Shown: positions 1 to 11,699 of the stretch, in pieces | How the letters are laid out: every line of letters starts with the position of its first letter | Numbering within the stretch: the stretch's first letter is position 1 | Source: Ashinkailepas kermadecensis | Lineage: Eukaryota; Arthropoda; Thecostraca; Neolepadidae | Direction of reading: 5' to 3' | NCBI GenBank assembly: GCA_034440615.1 | Contig: JAOTOM010004556.1 | Span: 1 to 64,000 of the forward strand | Length of the DNA stretch: 64,000 nt | Program-made: the position numbers and the translations under genes | Notes under the pieces: model-generated | What the model saw: the letters and a program-made list of their open reading frames with translations, nothing else | What the model was told of the DNA's origin: nothing | Database searches by the model: none

Positions 1-1398
1 TCAACAAATAGTATCACTTCGTGAACTTCAAGGGGTGTTTTACCTGGCGCATGACTTCAATTATGCATCGAAGTACACTGGAATGACACTACATCTCGGT
101 GACTCTGATATGACCTGACATTGGTATTAATTGTAATGTGTGCCCATTTAAACAACATTCCACTACTGAAAATTTAAGTTCCTTGCCTAACGACTATACT
201 TGATAATAGCTACACTAACCACGATTCCTAGATGCCAGTGGCCCAATTTCGGCTCCTAGCTTAAAGGCTACCGTGGCAAATGAAGAGGACGGCATATCAA
301 GCCCATGTTTGACGAGGATTAATACCACGTGGATCGATGGTGAATAATTAAGTGTGCATGCAATTTGCTTCCGTCTCAATTATTGCTTCACTATAAATTC
401 GTGCTGACGCCGCTAGCTATCTGGTCCGCGGGAGATCGTGTTCGGCATAAGCAGCTCGTCGGCCTGTGGTGGCTGCGACGTCAGCATCTTCACGAATCGG
501 AGGTGCCTCGATACACTTCTGCACGGTGGTACTGCATTTGGTCAATTCAGGCATTTTCAACTCCGATGTTCCCGACTACTGAAGGCATTCCATTGTATAT
601 CCTATTTTCAAATCGGATCATCCTTCTAATCCTTCCAATTTTCGACCACTCTGTGTCGTTCCGACTCTTGCAAAATTGTAGAGCGTGCAGTCCGCCGGTA
701 GTTCTACAGCTACCTTTCCGAAAACCATCTCCTGTCTCCTGCCAGCACGGCTTCCGGCCTCGTCACTTCATCAAAATCGCGCTGACATCAATGCCCGATT
801 GCATTCTCTCTACCAGCCAACGACCAAAGTGAAATATCCCTTCTTGTCTGCTGGGTTTGAGTACGTGCTTCGATGTGCCAGAACACTCAAAGCTCCCCAC
901 AAAAGTAATTCCTAATGGCTTGATACTTCTTGGTTTTCCGTCTATCTCCATATAACCACACCCGGAGCGCCCACTCACTGACGTCTCAGATGGCACCACA
1001 AAAATCCTCAACACTGCCTAAAAGCGTGGGTGTTTTTTTCAGGGCTCTGTCCTTGGGCCTCTGCGCCACTGCATCTTAGCCCACAACCCGAATCTGTTGT
1101 CGGATGCGCAGTAGTTGTGCAATAGGCCGATTACAACAATTTTGATTAGTGATAAAAAGGACGAAATTCAAAGCGTAAAATCTCGGATGGCATCTATGGC
1201 GCCCAAAACCAAGAAGCATCGATGCCATAAAGACTTCATTTTATGAGGAGTTTTGACTGGTCTATCTCATCGAACCACTTGCTCCCGTCTAGCTGACAAA
1301 GAAGGAATAGTTCACCTCGGTTGTTGGCTGCGAGGTTATGGTCGGGCATGCTAAGAGGATGCGGCCTCCTCTCGATACCCAGCTTCGAGCCAGTGGGC
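1..1398. other. Non-coding, nothing recognised
   Basis: AT-rich intronic or intergenic sequence downstream of the Ig3 exon on the minus strand. I see no Ig4-like exon, conserved domain or tandem array. Confidence 0.4.
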
Positions 1399-1404
1399 TA
1401 GAAG

Positions 1405-1669
1405 TTGAATTCGGACGTCGACAAAATTCAATTCATGCTTCTGGACAGCCACCAGAATTTGATTGCCACTGAACATTTCGCTGGCAAGCTCCGCTATCAT
1501 TATCTCTCACCGACTCTGGAAGCTAAAATTATTGACATAGCTTTCGACCATACCCTGAGCTGGGACTCACACGTCTCTAGACGTTCGGTACTGCTATAGA
1601 GGCTATAGAGTTTTGGCTGGTCTGTCTCATCTGCGGGGGTACCTGCCACCAGCAGCTATTTCGGCGCTG
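1405..1669 (+). mobile_element. Degenerate LINE reverse-transcriptase fragment (Jockey/CR1-like 3' ORF)
   Basis: Two reading frames together show the late RT region of a non-LTR retrotransposon. LNSDVDKIQFMLLDSHQN and DHTLSWDSHVS lie in frame 1, then GLSHLRGYLPPAAISAL in frame 2 from about 1613. The order matches the thumb/post-RT part of the family also seen at 6.3 and 50.8 kb. A frameshift and missing parts make it a pseudogene. It is sense on the plus strand, antisense to the receptor gene. Confidence 0.7.
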
Positions 1670-3080
1670 AAGTATGAAAGAGATTCGTGGCACACGAGCG
1701 TTGGGGCCTTAGCAGCCCTGCTGGGATGGTGGGATGGTGGAAAGGATGTTAGATATGCTTCGTACGTGGTCTCAATCACGATTTCAAGAGAGAAATCGAA
1801 GCAAATTGGTAACAACGACACAGAGCCATAGTTATCGGCAACTTTCCTGACCTTTCTGAACATTAGTATTCGTAGGCATATCGCCAAAGATCTGGGCACT
1901 AACGGACAGTTTTTATATAATTTCTAGTGGAGCTGCCGGCGCCTCTCAGCAATGACATCAGAGTGAAGAAATGAAGAAACATTCTCGATGAGCTCAGACA
2001 TTCTATAACCAACCAGTAAAGCTTCTTTGAAGTCGCGCACCAGGCTTACGAGGCATTTGCCAGGGTTTCTGTAGCACTGAATCTTGATCTTAGCGCTTTT
2101 GATAGCATGCAATGCAAGTAATCCAAATGGAGCAAATTTGCGGAAATGTAGCTCCGATCCTTGTTGGAACATGGAGTCGCCAGCTTGCCACGATAACACG
2201 ATAAATGATTGGCCGCATCAATTCCAGCCGATGAACTAAGTAGAAGCGTGCAATTTTTATACCGACCAGACAGCCATCATTGGCAAAACGCCCACATGTA
2301 AATGCGTCGCGAAGCCAACAAATGGGTGAAACGAATGAGAAATACGCGTCAAAGCTCGCGCTGAACATCGAAGGGAGACGGAAGACGGTGAACGATCCGC
2401 ACCGCAGCGCATTGCCAAATAAACTATTTATGGCGGCAAAAGTGTGCTTATGCTACGGTCTGGGACAATGAGCAGCTATGTTCAGTTCAAATTAAGTGCC
2501 GGTGTTTCAAACGCAACCGCTTTCGCCACCGACACTTCGACGTACACTGACGTTTCTGGAGCGTTAATTCGAAAAGACTGAGTCACATTTTTTTAGAATG
2601 ACCTGCTGCAAGAGTGCAGAAGAGCATATTTTCACGGTTTGACATGTAGTATAAAATGAATTGCATGCAGTTAGCAGCATTCCAATCACCAATCTGCTGA
2701 TATATTCAAACAGTCAGTGACACTGGGCCCATTAATGGGACTGCACGACCTTTTCGACTTGAAATATCGCCAATAACAGGACATGATGCTCGTGGCGAAT
2801 GCAAGATTACGAAATATCAGTGCTACGAATTTTGAGAACACAATTTAGGGATAGATCAAATACAGACGAAATTTGGAAATCAAGCACTCAGTATGCTCCA
2901 TAAATATTGAAAAAGGCTCCACATGAAGCTCGGATCTTCTAACCGTGGGCGTCGCCACGGTGAGGACGAGGGAACGCGTCCCCTCCCCGGATCTTCATGA
3001 CATTTAGCACGACACCTATCATGCATTGCACGGATAAAATCGCCCCGAGAATCCAGGGAGAAAACGTCTCTGAAATGATT
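1670..3080. other. Non-coding, nothing recognised
   Basis: Short open frames only, none with a recognisable motif on either strand. Confidence 0.4.
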
Positions 3081-3084
3081 TGGA

Positions 3085-3250
3085 GAGTTCATTGCATGGA
3101 GGAAATGTGAGGACCAGAAACGGTTGGGGAGGCCCACTTCATAGGGTCCCATGCTATTATCCAAAATTATTGGGAGGGCTTATGTCAGCTTTGGGGGGGG
3201 GAGGGGCTTGAACCCTCCCAAAAGTATAAAAAGTTCCAATCCCGCTCTCG
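3085..3250 (+). repeat. Dispersed repeat family A, copy 1
   Basis: Contains the sequence around 'attgcatggaggaaatg', 'ccaaaattattggg' and a terminal 'tcccaaaagtataaaaag'. The same ordered blocks recur at 25460-25565, 42690-42870 and, weakly, 57890-57985. The family is non-coding, with internal G and C tracts. Confidence 0.6.
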
Positions 3251-3615
3251 TCCTACCCCCAAATCAAATCCATGTGGTGACGCCTATCTTCTCGTTAGTA
3301 CTAGAGCATGCTTCCGGGATGAACCAAAACCAACGACAGGCGCAAACTGAGGTTAGATGCCAAGCTCTTTCTTAACCGAGTCAAGAAACCACTAAGAAAC
3401 AACAAGCGCACGTGCGTTTGTTAATATTACATGCGCACATGTGATGCTAATTTCTTAGCATCTCACACTATCATTCAAACATATGACACGACATATGTAT
3501 GTGGCCTCAAGATCGTGGCATCAGATGCAAGCGCGACATCCATTTTAAAGTGAGGCATTCTCTTTCAATGCACATGTTTCAATGTACATGTTTCAATGTA
3601 CCGGAAGCTACTCAC

Positions 3616-3906
3616 AGTGTACTGTCATTTGCACCAGCGCCACCATTGGTTGTGGATGAACCAGGGACGACGCTTCACACCGGTAGATGGCATTCAGATC
3701 GGACTGATCCGCGGTGAACGTGTAGCGCGCAACGGCGGCGCCGGTGGTGTTCTCGCTGGCGAAGTTCACCCGACGGCCGTTCTTGAGCCAGACCAGGCTG
3801 GCCGGAGGGTTGCCGCCCTCCGATGTGCAGGTCAAGGTCACCGGGTCGCCCTTGACGACCACCTGGCCGTCCGAATAGCCGGCGATGGTCGGAGCCCCCG
3901 GTGGAT
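3616..3906 (-). CDS. sns/hbs-like: Exon Ig3 of nephrin/Sns-like receptor
   Basis: This 291-nt phase 1-1 exon encodes a whole Ig3 domain. The split codon gives tyrosine, making LSVLYPPGAPTIAGYSDG across the junction. The first cysteine is in PVTLTCTSEGG, the tryptophan in ASLVWLKNGRRV, and the second cysteine in NAIYRCEASS; the exon ends VQMTVH. GNPPA before the tryptophan is typical of nephrin/Sns Ig3. The acceptor is gtgtggttgcag and the donor is TACACT followed by GTGAGTAGC. There is an N-T-T sequon. The donor is followed within 20 nt by nearly three copies of a 14-bp repeat (3571-3604). No Ig4 exon was recognised downstream in the remaining 3.6 kb. Confidence 0.88.
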
Positions 3907-4139
3907 CTGCAACCACACCCACGAGTGAAGTTCTTGTCTCAGCAGATGGTCCTTGCCATGGCCGGAGATCTCGGGTGGGTCGGGGTCTGGACCCCCTGGT
4001 TTGACACCCTGTTAATGTTACTTTCTCGTTGTCTCCATTCAATTCGAAAATATGTCTTGACGATAAGGACTTCGACCCTTCTCCCCCCTGGCATCGTGAG
4101 AGATCTCGAACCCTGGTCCTTGCGCACCACCTGCATATA

Positions 4140-4960
4140 CACGACCACTATTTTGCATGCTCAACATTTAATTTTACCAGTGGAAAAAGCATCATCCGGA
4201 AATTGTCACTCCTTCAAGCCACTTACCGTGAGCTGTAGAGAAACGTCTCAAAACCCCACTGGTCAGCACACTCAACGAGGCAGCAAAGCAATGCATTCTA
4301 GAACACAATCAGCACCAATCAGCCACCAGTGTGGTGTGCGTGGCAGAGTGGCGAAATGACCTGACCCTCCATCGCGCGGGAGCGATGTCGGAGTCACCAG
4401 TCCGGATCCACTCGTCTCAAGAGACTATTCTCGATAGGCACAGACCACCGGGAGGACAGCGACAAGCACTGATTTGGTGACAATACACGTCTTATGAGCA
4501 ATTCTACCGATCTTTCTGTCTGGTGAGCCGCCTGTGTCGAAAATCAGAACCATCGGATGGGCAGCTCGATGACGATCACAGCGGTGAAAGTTTCGTTTCT
4601 GAATGGCTGTGCACTGGCCTACGCCAGTGCTTCAACCGATGGTGAACTCTTCCAAAAATGCATGTGTCATGTAGCACGGGTAGCAAGCAAGGGTGTATTG
4701 CATCAGTGGTGTCACCAGAGGCCAACATAGTTCTGGAGCTCCGGCAGTCTGCAGACGGTCACACGGGGATACCATTCCCAGGTGAGAGATAGCCTATTCT
4801 CGGTGGCGAACATCACTTTACAGAGCGGGCGTCCATTCTTAGCAGAGCGTATCGCGTTCCCAGCAGGACACCCAGGGACGAATGCAAAGGAGTGACGAAG
4901 AGGCGGTCGCCCTCTCTTAGCTCAACGAAAGGCTCCCCTGATGGAGATGGGACGCTCCTC
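4140..4960. other. Non-coding, nothing recognised
   Basis: Within the region downstream of exon Ig3. No domain or repeat recognised apart from generic GC-rich sequence. Confidence 0.35.
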
Positions 4961-5118
4961 CAAGTGGAAAGGGCGTCCCTCCGGGGAAGTCAAGTGCACC
5001 CACCCCACCCTCACCCTCAACGAATTGTGTACCCGAAGGCGCCCCTCCGGGTGAAAAGGCGTCCTTTCAAAATTTCAACCCCCACCACCCACTCCTTAAC
5101 GAAGTCCTGGATCCGTCA
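4960..5118 (+). repeat. GGATCC-end repeat family, fragment
   Basis: 'cgaaggcgcccctccgggtg' and a terminal 'tcctggatccgtcaagg' match the right half of the element at 43531-43765. The left end is not clear. Confidence 0.6.
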
Positions 5119-5119
5119 A

Positions 5120-6290
5120 GGAAGGCATCCATGTCAGATAACGGCACAATTTTACGTTCATGGGAATTCAGTATAAATCAGGGGCTTACGTTAATTGCAG
5201 GGGCTCAGCAGAGATGACAGAGAGGGATGGGGCCCTCAGAAATGTTGAAATGAATAAACTGAGGAAGGGGGCAGGTTTCAAGTGAGATTCAAAGTGTGAT
5301 TTCAAGTGAGATGAAAGAAAAACATATTTTTGGCTAGAAACTCCCAGTCGAAGCTTTCTCCAGCGAGTTTGTGGTGAGGCGATAGACGCACCATGCCAGA
5401 AAGATGCACTCCGACCGCCCTATCCTATCACTTTCACTATCCCAGAGTAGCCTTTCACAGAATAGGGAATAGTTCCTGTTTGTGGGGTTCGATGTTGAAC
5501 TATTTTGCGCACACCATGATGCGACTGTTTTTTGTTTCCGGTCGGGCAGTGACAGTCGGGCAGTCAGACTTTAACTTTAACTTGAGGATGAGCACTGGTT
5601 GCGCTTGTGTCGCCAACTCCCGACCACCAACCATTCGACGGTGACATACACGTCGTGTGCAAATATGCTTTCTGAAATATATTGCGGAGTTTCCTTCCTG
5701 TCGAAGTCCGATGCTAGTCGGCCTTTGCTTTGCTTTTTTCCACCTAAAAAGTCGGCCGGTGGAGAAGTGGGACCGGTCGGGGCTCCGGCATAGCATGCAT
5801 TGGTGTGACATCGACTTGTGAGATTTCAAATAAAATGCCTGTGCTTCTTCGAGCTTTTATCGGATGTGTTGCCATAGAGGGGATCGAGCGTTAGCATCTA
5901 CTCACATGCTTGCGGACACATAATTTAAGACAACATCACCTACTGGTCTAAATGTGTTGCTCCAAATGTGCTAGCCTAAATTCATATAAGTACAAACGGT
6001 GTTGCCCTCAGCCGGGGAAACTAGTATGCATGTGTCATTTTCAGATGGATTATGCCTGCGGCGTGATGCTGATGATCAGACTGCACCGGCTGCAAAAGCT
6101 GAGTAGTTGTGATAGAAAAAGATAACTGAAGATGTTGTATACCATATTTTGACGTGTATCCGGAGTGCTGATTGCTGTGTGTTGATGCCCAGTATGCTGA
6201 TAACAGCTCGTGCCATCGGTCAAAGATGTGACATTAATACTCTCATTCGACGCACGGGGGCGGCTATAGAGACATTGATCAACATTGATG
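5120..6290. other. Intronic sequence, nothing recognised
   Basis: Lies in the 16.6-kb intron between exons Ig2b and Ig3. Only short unrelated open frames. Confidence 0.4.
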
Positions 6291-6297
6291 AAATAAA

Positions 6298-6845
6298 TTG
6301 AAGCTAAATTCGGGCAAAACACGATTCATAACACTGGGAACTCGTCAAATGCTGTATGGGTTGACTAAAGTGGCACTGAACATCTCGGACGACTCCACCA
6401 TATATGAAAGCGAACTGGCAACATATCTGGATGGAACATTCGATCGTAACCTGTCATATGTGCCACACGTCAAGAAGCTCGTGTCAAAATGCACCGGTGT
6501 GCTCATAGGATTGAGACATCGCCGACACTGTATCCCTGGTGAGCTTCTTCTAACAGCTATGAAGCGGACTAGTGTTATCACATATCCGATACTGCATGAC
6601 TGTATGCGGAAACTCATCAGCTCCGTGTATGTTCCGCATACGAAAGCTTATTAACTTGGCTGCACGTGCAATTTCGGGACGACGCCAACGCGACCATGTG
6701 AACGACGTCATACACGGTCTGGAACTGCTGTCGGCTCGTGGACCCGCTGAGTAGCATTCGCTGCGTTTATTGAAGAGTATCATGGCAACAGGTGAACCAA
6801 GCGAGCTGGCGCAGCGGCTTCCCTGTTGATAATCTGTGCGACAGC
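6298..6845 (+). mobile_element. Degenerate LINE reverse-transcriptase fragment
   Basis: Frame 1 (6298-6560) reads LKLNSGKTRFITLGTRQ, YLDGTFDRNLSYVPHVKKL and CTGVLIGLRHRR, the end of a non-LTR RT. After a frameshift, frame 2 (6572-6754) continues with LSHIRYCMTVCGNSS and ISGRRQRDHVNDVIHGL. A third segment near 6760-6830 reads LLKSIMATGEPSELAQRL. The three together follow the usual C-terminal order of Jockey/CR1-type elements. The multiple frameshifts show it is dead. Confidence 0.8.
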
Positions 6846-7117
6846 CTGACATATTTTTTACCAATTCGCTTTCATGACTTGATGAAACCGTCCGATGTGT
6901 TCAGTGCGATTTTAGGTGACCGATACAACATTTGACGCGCCAGCACAAACAATTACTCGTGCCGAAAATCCGAACACAGTCAGGGGAGGCGAAGATTCCC
7001 AAGCAGATCACCAGATGCTTTTAAGAGACTACCATCGGTATTACAGTGCGATATCGGTACATACAGCCTAAGAAGCATCTGATTTAGGGGCAGCAACAGA
7101 GTGCATGTGCGTTTGCA

Positions 7118-7290
7118 GGGGCGGATCCACGAATTGTCATCGGGGCATCCAGGAATTTCCTCGGGGAGCGCCTTCGGCAGAAAAATTCGTCGAGCTGAGT
7201 GGGGTCGCACTTGAGCCTTCCTGACAGGGCGTCTTTCTCGGCCGGAAGGGCGCCACCATGCCATGTGGATGGGGTGGGGGTGGGGGGGGT
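7118..7290 (-). repeat. GGATCC-end repeat family, fragment
   Basis: Begins 'caggggcggatcca' and continues with 'cttcggcagaaaaattcg' and G-tracts. The reverse complement matches the right half of the element at 43531-43765, including the CTTCGGCAGAAAAA block. It is a truncated copy of a non-autonomous element. Confidence 0.6.
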
Positions 7291-7294
7291 ACAT

Positions 7295-8850
7295 TCCCCC
7301 GGTGACACACTGTATCCGCTCCTGTGCGTTTGTAGTGAGGTATGTTCATGCGTGACTGCAATATCCAGAGGATCCCGGTGTGCATCATTGACTCGAGTGC
7401 ACGAGACACCGCATGTGTGGATATATTTTGCAATATATACAACACATCAACGTCACAATCAGTTGCTTGTCAGTGGAGTGAAAAAAAAACTGACTGCCGG
7501 GCCCATTGAACCCAGATAACACCCAATACAAAGTGCCACTATACTACGACTGTACCAGCCGTACCGACCGTAACAGCCGCAACCTTCTTCGCAGATGTAT
7601 CCCTCCTTGCGTACTCAGGAACTGAGGTATGTTTCGTCAGCAATAAAACATCGCATCGACGTAGATTATCTACGAAACTGTGCCGTTCTGTTTCACCACT
7701 ACCGACAAAAGTGCGGAGGCATACATTTTATGTCGACGTTTTGCTTCACTGTCGCAGGGACAGAGGCGGCGTCGACCGCTCCTCCGGGCGTCATGAGGCC
7801 GTCATGGTCGGCGAGCTCGCGATCTAGCGGCTGCTGCACATTGTCACCAGCTGGCCGGCACGTGATGAACATTCAATGGCTCCAAACGGCGCGATAACGC
7901 CGCCGGCACGGACGCGCTTGGCTGCCGGCGGCGCCAGCTCACGAGCCCCCGGGTCAGCCGCGCTTGGCTGCCGGCTACGCCAGCTCACGAGGCCCCCAAG
8001 CCGCTGCGGTATCTGCGGCATGGAAGTCGCGACGGAGACGGTGCACGGTGTGCGCTCTGACTGAGATATATAGTGACGCGAGTGCACGAAAGACACTGCA
8101 TGTGCGGACCCCACCTCTACTGACCCGGCCAACCAGCGAGGGATAAAGAAAGAAGAGCGTCAGTTGTTCCAATTCCATACTAATGTGGCTGGTGAGCCAC
8201 GAATGAAATGCTCAGATGCGGCCAAGTGACTTCCCTATCCTAGCTACAGTCGCATGTTGCATACCGTGTGCCAGCTGTATGCCGGTGTACACTGGGCACG
8301 AGGGGGAAGGGGGGAGGGGGTACAGAGAGTTGCGCGCCGCCACTTCAGCAAGTGCTGTGCTCTTGCCACGCAGAGTGACCGGGAGACGGTCCCAAAATAC
8401 AGTTGTTGGATGCCGTGCGTCTTCTGATTTCATGCATGAATTCGGATGTGCTCTGCACTCCCTCTGGTGGCCGCAGGTCAGTCGCCGGCTGGCGTTTAGA
8501 GGCCAGTGCTACCTTTGCCACCGACAACACCACAAGTGTGCACGGCCAGCGGCTGTAGACGTCTGAACCGGACCGGAATCCATGCAAATGGCAGTCGGAA
8601 GCAATTCCCCATGCTAACTGACACTGCATCAAATAAATGACGTTATTAAACACCCGGCCTGCCGCATTCGTTTTGAGTAAATCTGGTTCGTACATTACCT
8701 TGGAAACGCAGTTAAGAATTCCCACTGCGGCCGATGGCTTTCTGGCCAACCAAATAAGCAAATGGGGATATCTGCCCACAAGGCAAAACTTCTCTGAAAT
8801 ACAAGCCAACAGGTTCGATGATCGCTGCTCGTTACTTTAACAATGTATGC
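7295..8850. other. Intronic sequence with one small GC-rich duplication
   Basis: A 46-bp GC-rich unit starting 'gcgcttggctgccgg' is present twice at about 7914-8005. Otherwise nothing is recognised. Confidence 0.5.
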
Positions 8851-8852
8851 AT

Positions 8853-8856
<4 letters not shown>

Positions 8857-8888
<32 letters not shown>
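8857..8888. repeat. (AC)n microsatellite
   Basis: Uninterrupted AC dinucleotides immediately before the first of two related G/C-tract repeats. Confidence 0.9.
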
Positions 8889-8890
<2 letters not shown>

Positions 8891-9175
8891 GCGGATCCGG
8901 GGGGGGGGGGCATTCCGGCCATGCCCCCCCCCAAGCGCTTTAAAGGGGGGGCCATAGTGTCTTTTGCCCCCCCCCCCCCAAACCAACAAAAGTAAACTGA
9001 ATTAAAATGCAGTAACCTTTGCTGAGGTTAAAAAATAACGTTCCGGGTGAAATAATCTCCAATTTTAAAGGTATTTTGTTATAATTGTTTGGAAGCACGA
9101 TATGGTAGCATAGTAGATCCTGACACATCGATGGTTCTATGCTGTTGAAGTTCTGCTTACAGCAAGAGATGACGA
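8889..9175 (+). repeat. G/C-tract non-autonomous repeat, copy 1
   Basis: Starts 'ctggcggatccgggggg', followed by C-tract/G-tract pairs, 'catagtgtcttttgcccc', 'aaaccaacaaaagtaaact' and 'aaaatgcagta'. The same order is repeated at 9412-9690 with a few differences. Ends near 'ttctgcttacagcaa'. Non-coding. Confidence 0.75.
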
Positions 9176-9411
9176 AATCAGCAGTTTCATTATTCCTTCG
9201 TCAGATAGGTTCATGAAGTTTGTTTAGCCAGTAACGGGCAAGCGGACCCAGTGAGCCAGATTTCGAAAGCGGAATTTGAACAGGATGTTTTGTGCGAGTG
9301 ACCAGTTGAGCCCAGTTGAGCAGCATGTTTCGTATGTTGGTGTTGGGGTTGCTAAGATGAAGAGACAGGCTACATTGACTGATTTTTTCAAGAAGAATAG
9401 CAAGATGACAC

Positions 9412-9690
9412 TAGCGGATCCAGGGAGGGGCCATTCCGTCCATGCCCCCCCCCCCCGAAGCGCTTAAAATGGGGGGGGGCATAGTGTCTTTTGCCCCCCC
9501 GAAACCAACAAAAGTAAACTAAATTAAAATGCAGTAGCCTTTGCCGAGGTAAAAAATAGCGTCTGAATGAAATAATCTCCAATTTAAAAGGTTTAAAAAA
9601 ATGTTTGGAAGCCAATATCGTAGCATAGTAGATTCTGACACACATCGAGGGTTCCATGCTGCTCAAGTTCTGCTTACAGCAAAAGTTGAC
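9412..9690 (+). repeat. G/C-tract non-autonomous repeat, copy 2
   Basis: A second copy of the element at 8889. It starts 'ctagcggatccaggg' and shares the 'catagtgtcttttgcccc', 'aaaccaacaaaagtaaact' and 'ttctgcttacagcaa' blocks. It directly follows a short open stretch ending KRQATLTDFFKKNSK (about 9355-9405), which resembles the N-terminus of ZMYM/hAT-type transposases. Confidence 0.7.
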
Positions 9691-9784
9691 AAAATCGGAT
9701 CCACCAGTGTGTACACGTGCACGAACGTTAACGTGGTACAAGACGTTGAACGTGAACGCGAACGTTTTGGTAAACAAGAACAAA

Positions 9785-9985
9785 ATCCGGTAACTTAGAA
9801 ACGGTGGAGGTAGGCGGTGGCCCCTACACAGGAACTTATGTTGTCATTAATTTTTTTTAAATGGGCCCTTTTGCCAAATAGTGGTCGAAATCCGGTGCTT
9901 TTAACCAAAAATAGTGGGATAATGGGCGCCCTCCAAATCCTTTCGACCCCTCCCCTGATGCAATCCCTAGGTACGCCACTGGGGA
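9785..9985 (+). repeat. Dispersed repeat family B, copy 1
   Basis: Shares 'caaatagtggtcgaaatc', 'ccctccaaat' and a terminal 'acgccactgg' block with 57700-57885 in the same order and orientation. Non-coding. Confidence 0.65.
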
Positions 9986-10059
9986 GGGGGAAGGGGGGGG
10001 GGCTGACGCCGAAAACCGAAAGTTGGCCCCCCCAAACCGGTGGGCTAGATCCGCCAGTG

Positions 10060-10061
<2 letters not shown>

Positions 10062-10112
<51 letters not shown>

Positions 10113-10113
10113 T
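10062..10113. repeat. Compound CA/TA/TG microsatellite
   Basis: CA, then TA, then TG repeats form a near-palindromic simple repeat. Confidence 0.9.
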
Positions 10114-10489
10114 TTCAGCTACCTCTCCGTATTATCAGTAAAATTAACATCAGCTTGCAAAGACGTTTCTCTTTATTTCAATCAAGGCTTCGCCAATTTG
10201 AGAGCACGTCACACCGCAATTGCGTCTAACAAATATTTGGATTTTAAAAGATCACCCGACAAAACTTCAACACCTCCTCATTCACTCTTGGACACATAAA
10301 TATAACACTCGATGGTGCATGGATTATGTACGTACCCATTGCATCTGAATAAATCCCTTGGAATGCGCACTAATATATTGGCAGGCTGTATTTTTTTCGT
10401 TGCTCATCAACTGCGACAGCAATCAGGTTTTCGTTTTTATCTTTCCCACCTGGCTAACATCCGTGCTTTGGAGCCATATCCATCTCCAG

Positions 10490-10845
10490 TGGCGCACCGG
10501 AGGGGGCCCAGGGGGCCCGGCCCCCCCCATGAGACCAAAGTGCCCTTTTGACCGAAAAGTGCCCTCTTGGCCGGAATGTCCCAAATTTAGCCCAAAAATC
10601 ACCTGTCTTATCATAAAGCAGGTGATTTTCTGGCTAAATTTGGGACATTCCGGCCAAAAATCATTTTTTCTAGCAATTTTAAAACAAATTGCTTGCCCCC
10701 CCGGGCAACAAACCTTCCAGTGTGCCCCGGGCCGCAAAGTGCCCTTTTGGAGCCGGTCAAGTGCCCTTTTGGAGCCGGCCAAGTGCCCTTTTCGGTCCGG
10801 GCCCCCCCCCCCATGGAAAAATCCTGGGTGCACGCCTGTCCATCT
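10490..10845. mobile_element. Palindromic MITE-like element
   Basis: The core is an inverted repeat with arms 10569-10605 and 10619-10655 (37 nt each, about two mismatches) around a 13-nt loop. Outside the core are repeated 'aagtgcccttttgg' blocks and terminal C/G tracts with 'ggcgcacc' on the left and 'ggtgcacgcc' on the right. No coding capacity. Confidence 0.75.
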
Positions 10846-10869
10846 CTGTTCCCTAATGCGTCTATACTG

Positions 10870-11640
10870 TGTTGAATTTCGCCGCCCTCTTCTGGACCCA
10901 CTACCGACATGTCTTCGATAGAATGACCCTCCTCATGGAAATTAATTGCTACGAGAGTGTTGTACTGTTTTCCAATACTCGATAGATGTATTTCGTTGCG
11001 GGTATATAGAGTTCTTCCTGTTCCTCCGACATAAAAAATTGAGCTGCATTTTGCACATCATATGCCATACAATACATTATTTGTCCTTTATACAATAGTC
11101 CTATCAAAAGTGCACTGAATTCCAGTGGGACCCTTCACCTTGTCCCCCCCATACACACGTTTACATATCACACAGTTATTGCCACATGATCAGAACCCCC
11201 TATCCTGAAGTTATTATTGTCTTAGCCATTTCCAGCACCTTGTCTGCTGAAACGCCTGGGTATGTTCTACTTCTAGGGTCTGCCGACAGGCTCGGATTCA
11301 CTCGACACGAGGCACGTTGGGATATAATTTTATCACGTCCATGCACAACATTAGCGGTTGGAAGCAATTATTTTCTGAAAGGGGCTGCTCCACCTTTCCA
11401 AGCAGGCATAACAAGTGTAGGGTGTCCCGCACATAGGTAGACTGGGCCTTCACGTGTGCTCGCAGCTCCCGCTCAGCGACTTCAGCTACTCGTTCCGTGG
11501 CATGGCCCCGCCCACAAATTATGGCCCGTTGGGGGAAGTCTTCCTTGTACAGTTTCGGGGTTCCTCTGAGGTGACCCGCTCGAGGAATACACAGGAGGGC
11601 TAAAAACCCGGTAGATTTACTTTTTCTTGATCTCCACAGG
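10870..11640 (-). mobile_element. Penelope-like element fragment, RT plus GIY-YIG endonuclease
   Basis: On the minus strand 11298-11600 reads GHLRGTPKLYKEDFPQRAI, GHATERVAEVAE and LMLCMDVIKLYPNVPRV, matching the Penelope-type RT order (PKLHK, then NGHPTE, then MDVSSLYTNIP). About 10905-11110 reads CAKCSSIFYVGGTGRTLYTR, HLSSIGKQYN and FHEEGHSIEDMSVVG, matching the GIY-YIG endonuclease of Penelope-like elements. The part between is missing and there are in-frame stops, so it is a deleted dead copy. Confidence 0.8.
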
Positions 11641-11699
11641 AGCATGCTTATGATGATGCTATTGGATCATGTCACCCCTCGATGAACGTGAAATTCAAT

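Noticed and set aside
3950..4140. Similarity between 'ggagatctcgggtgggtc' here and at about 51950 as a SINE pair
   Set aside because: The shared stretch is only about 40 nt and a B-box-like GGTTCGAGATC on the minus strand lacks a matching A-box; too weak to call.
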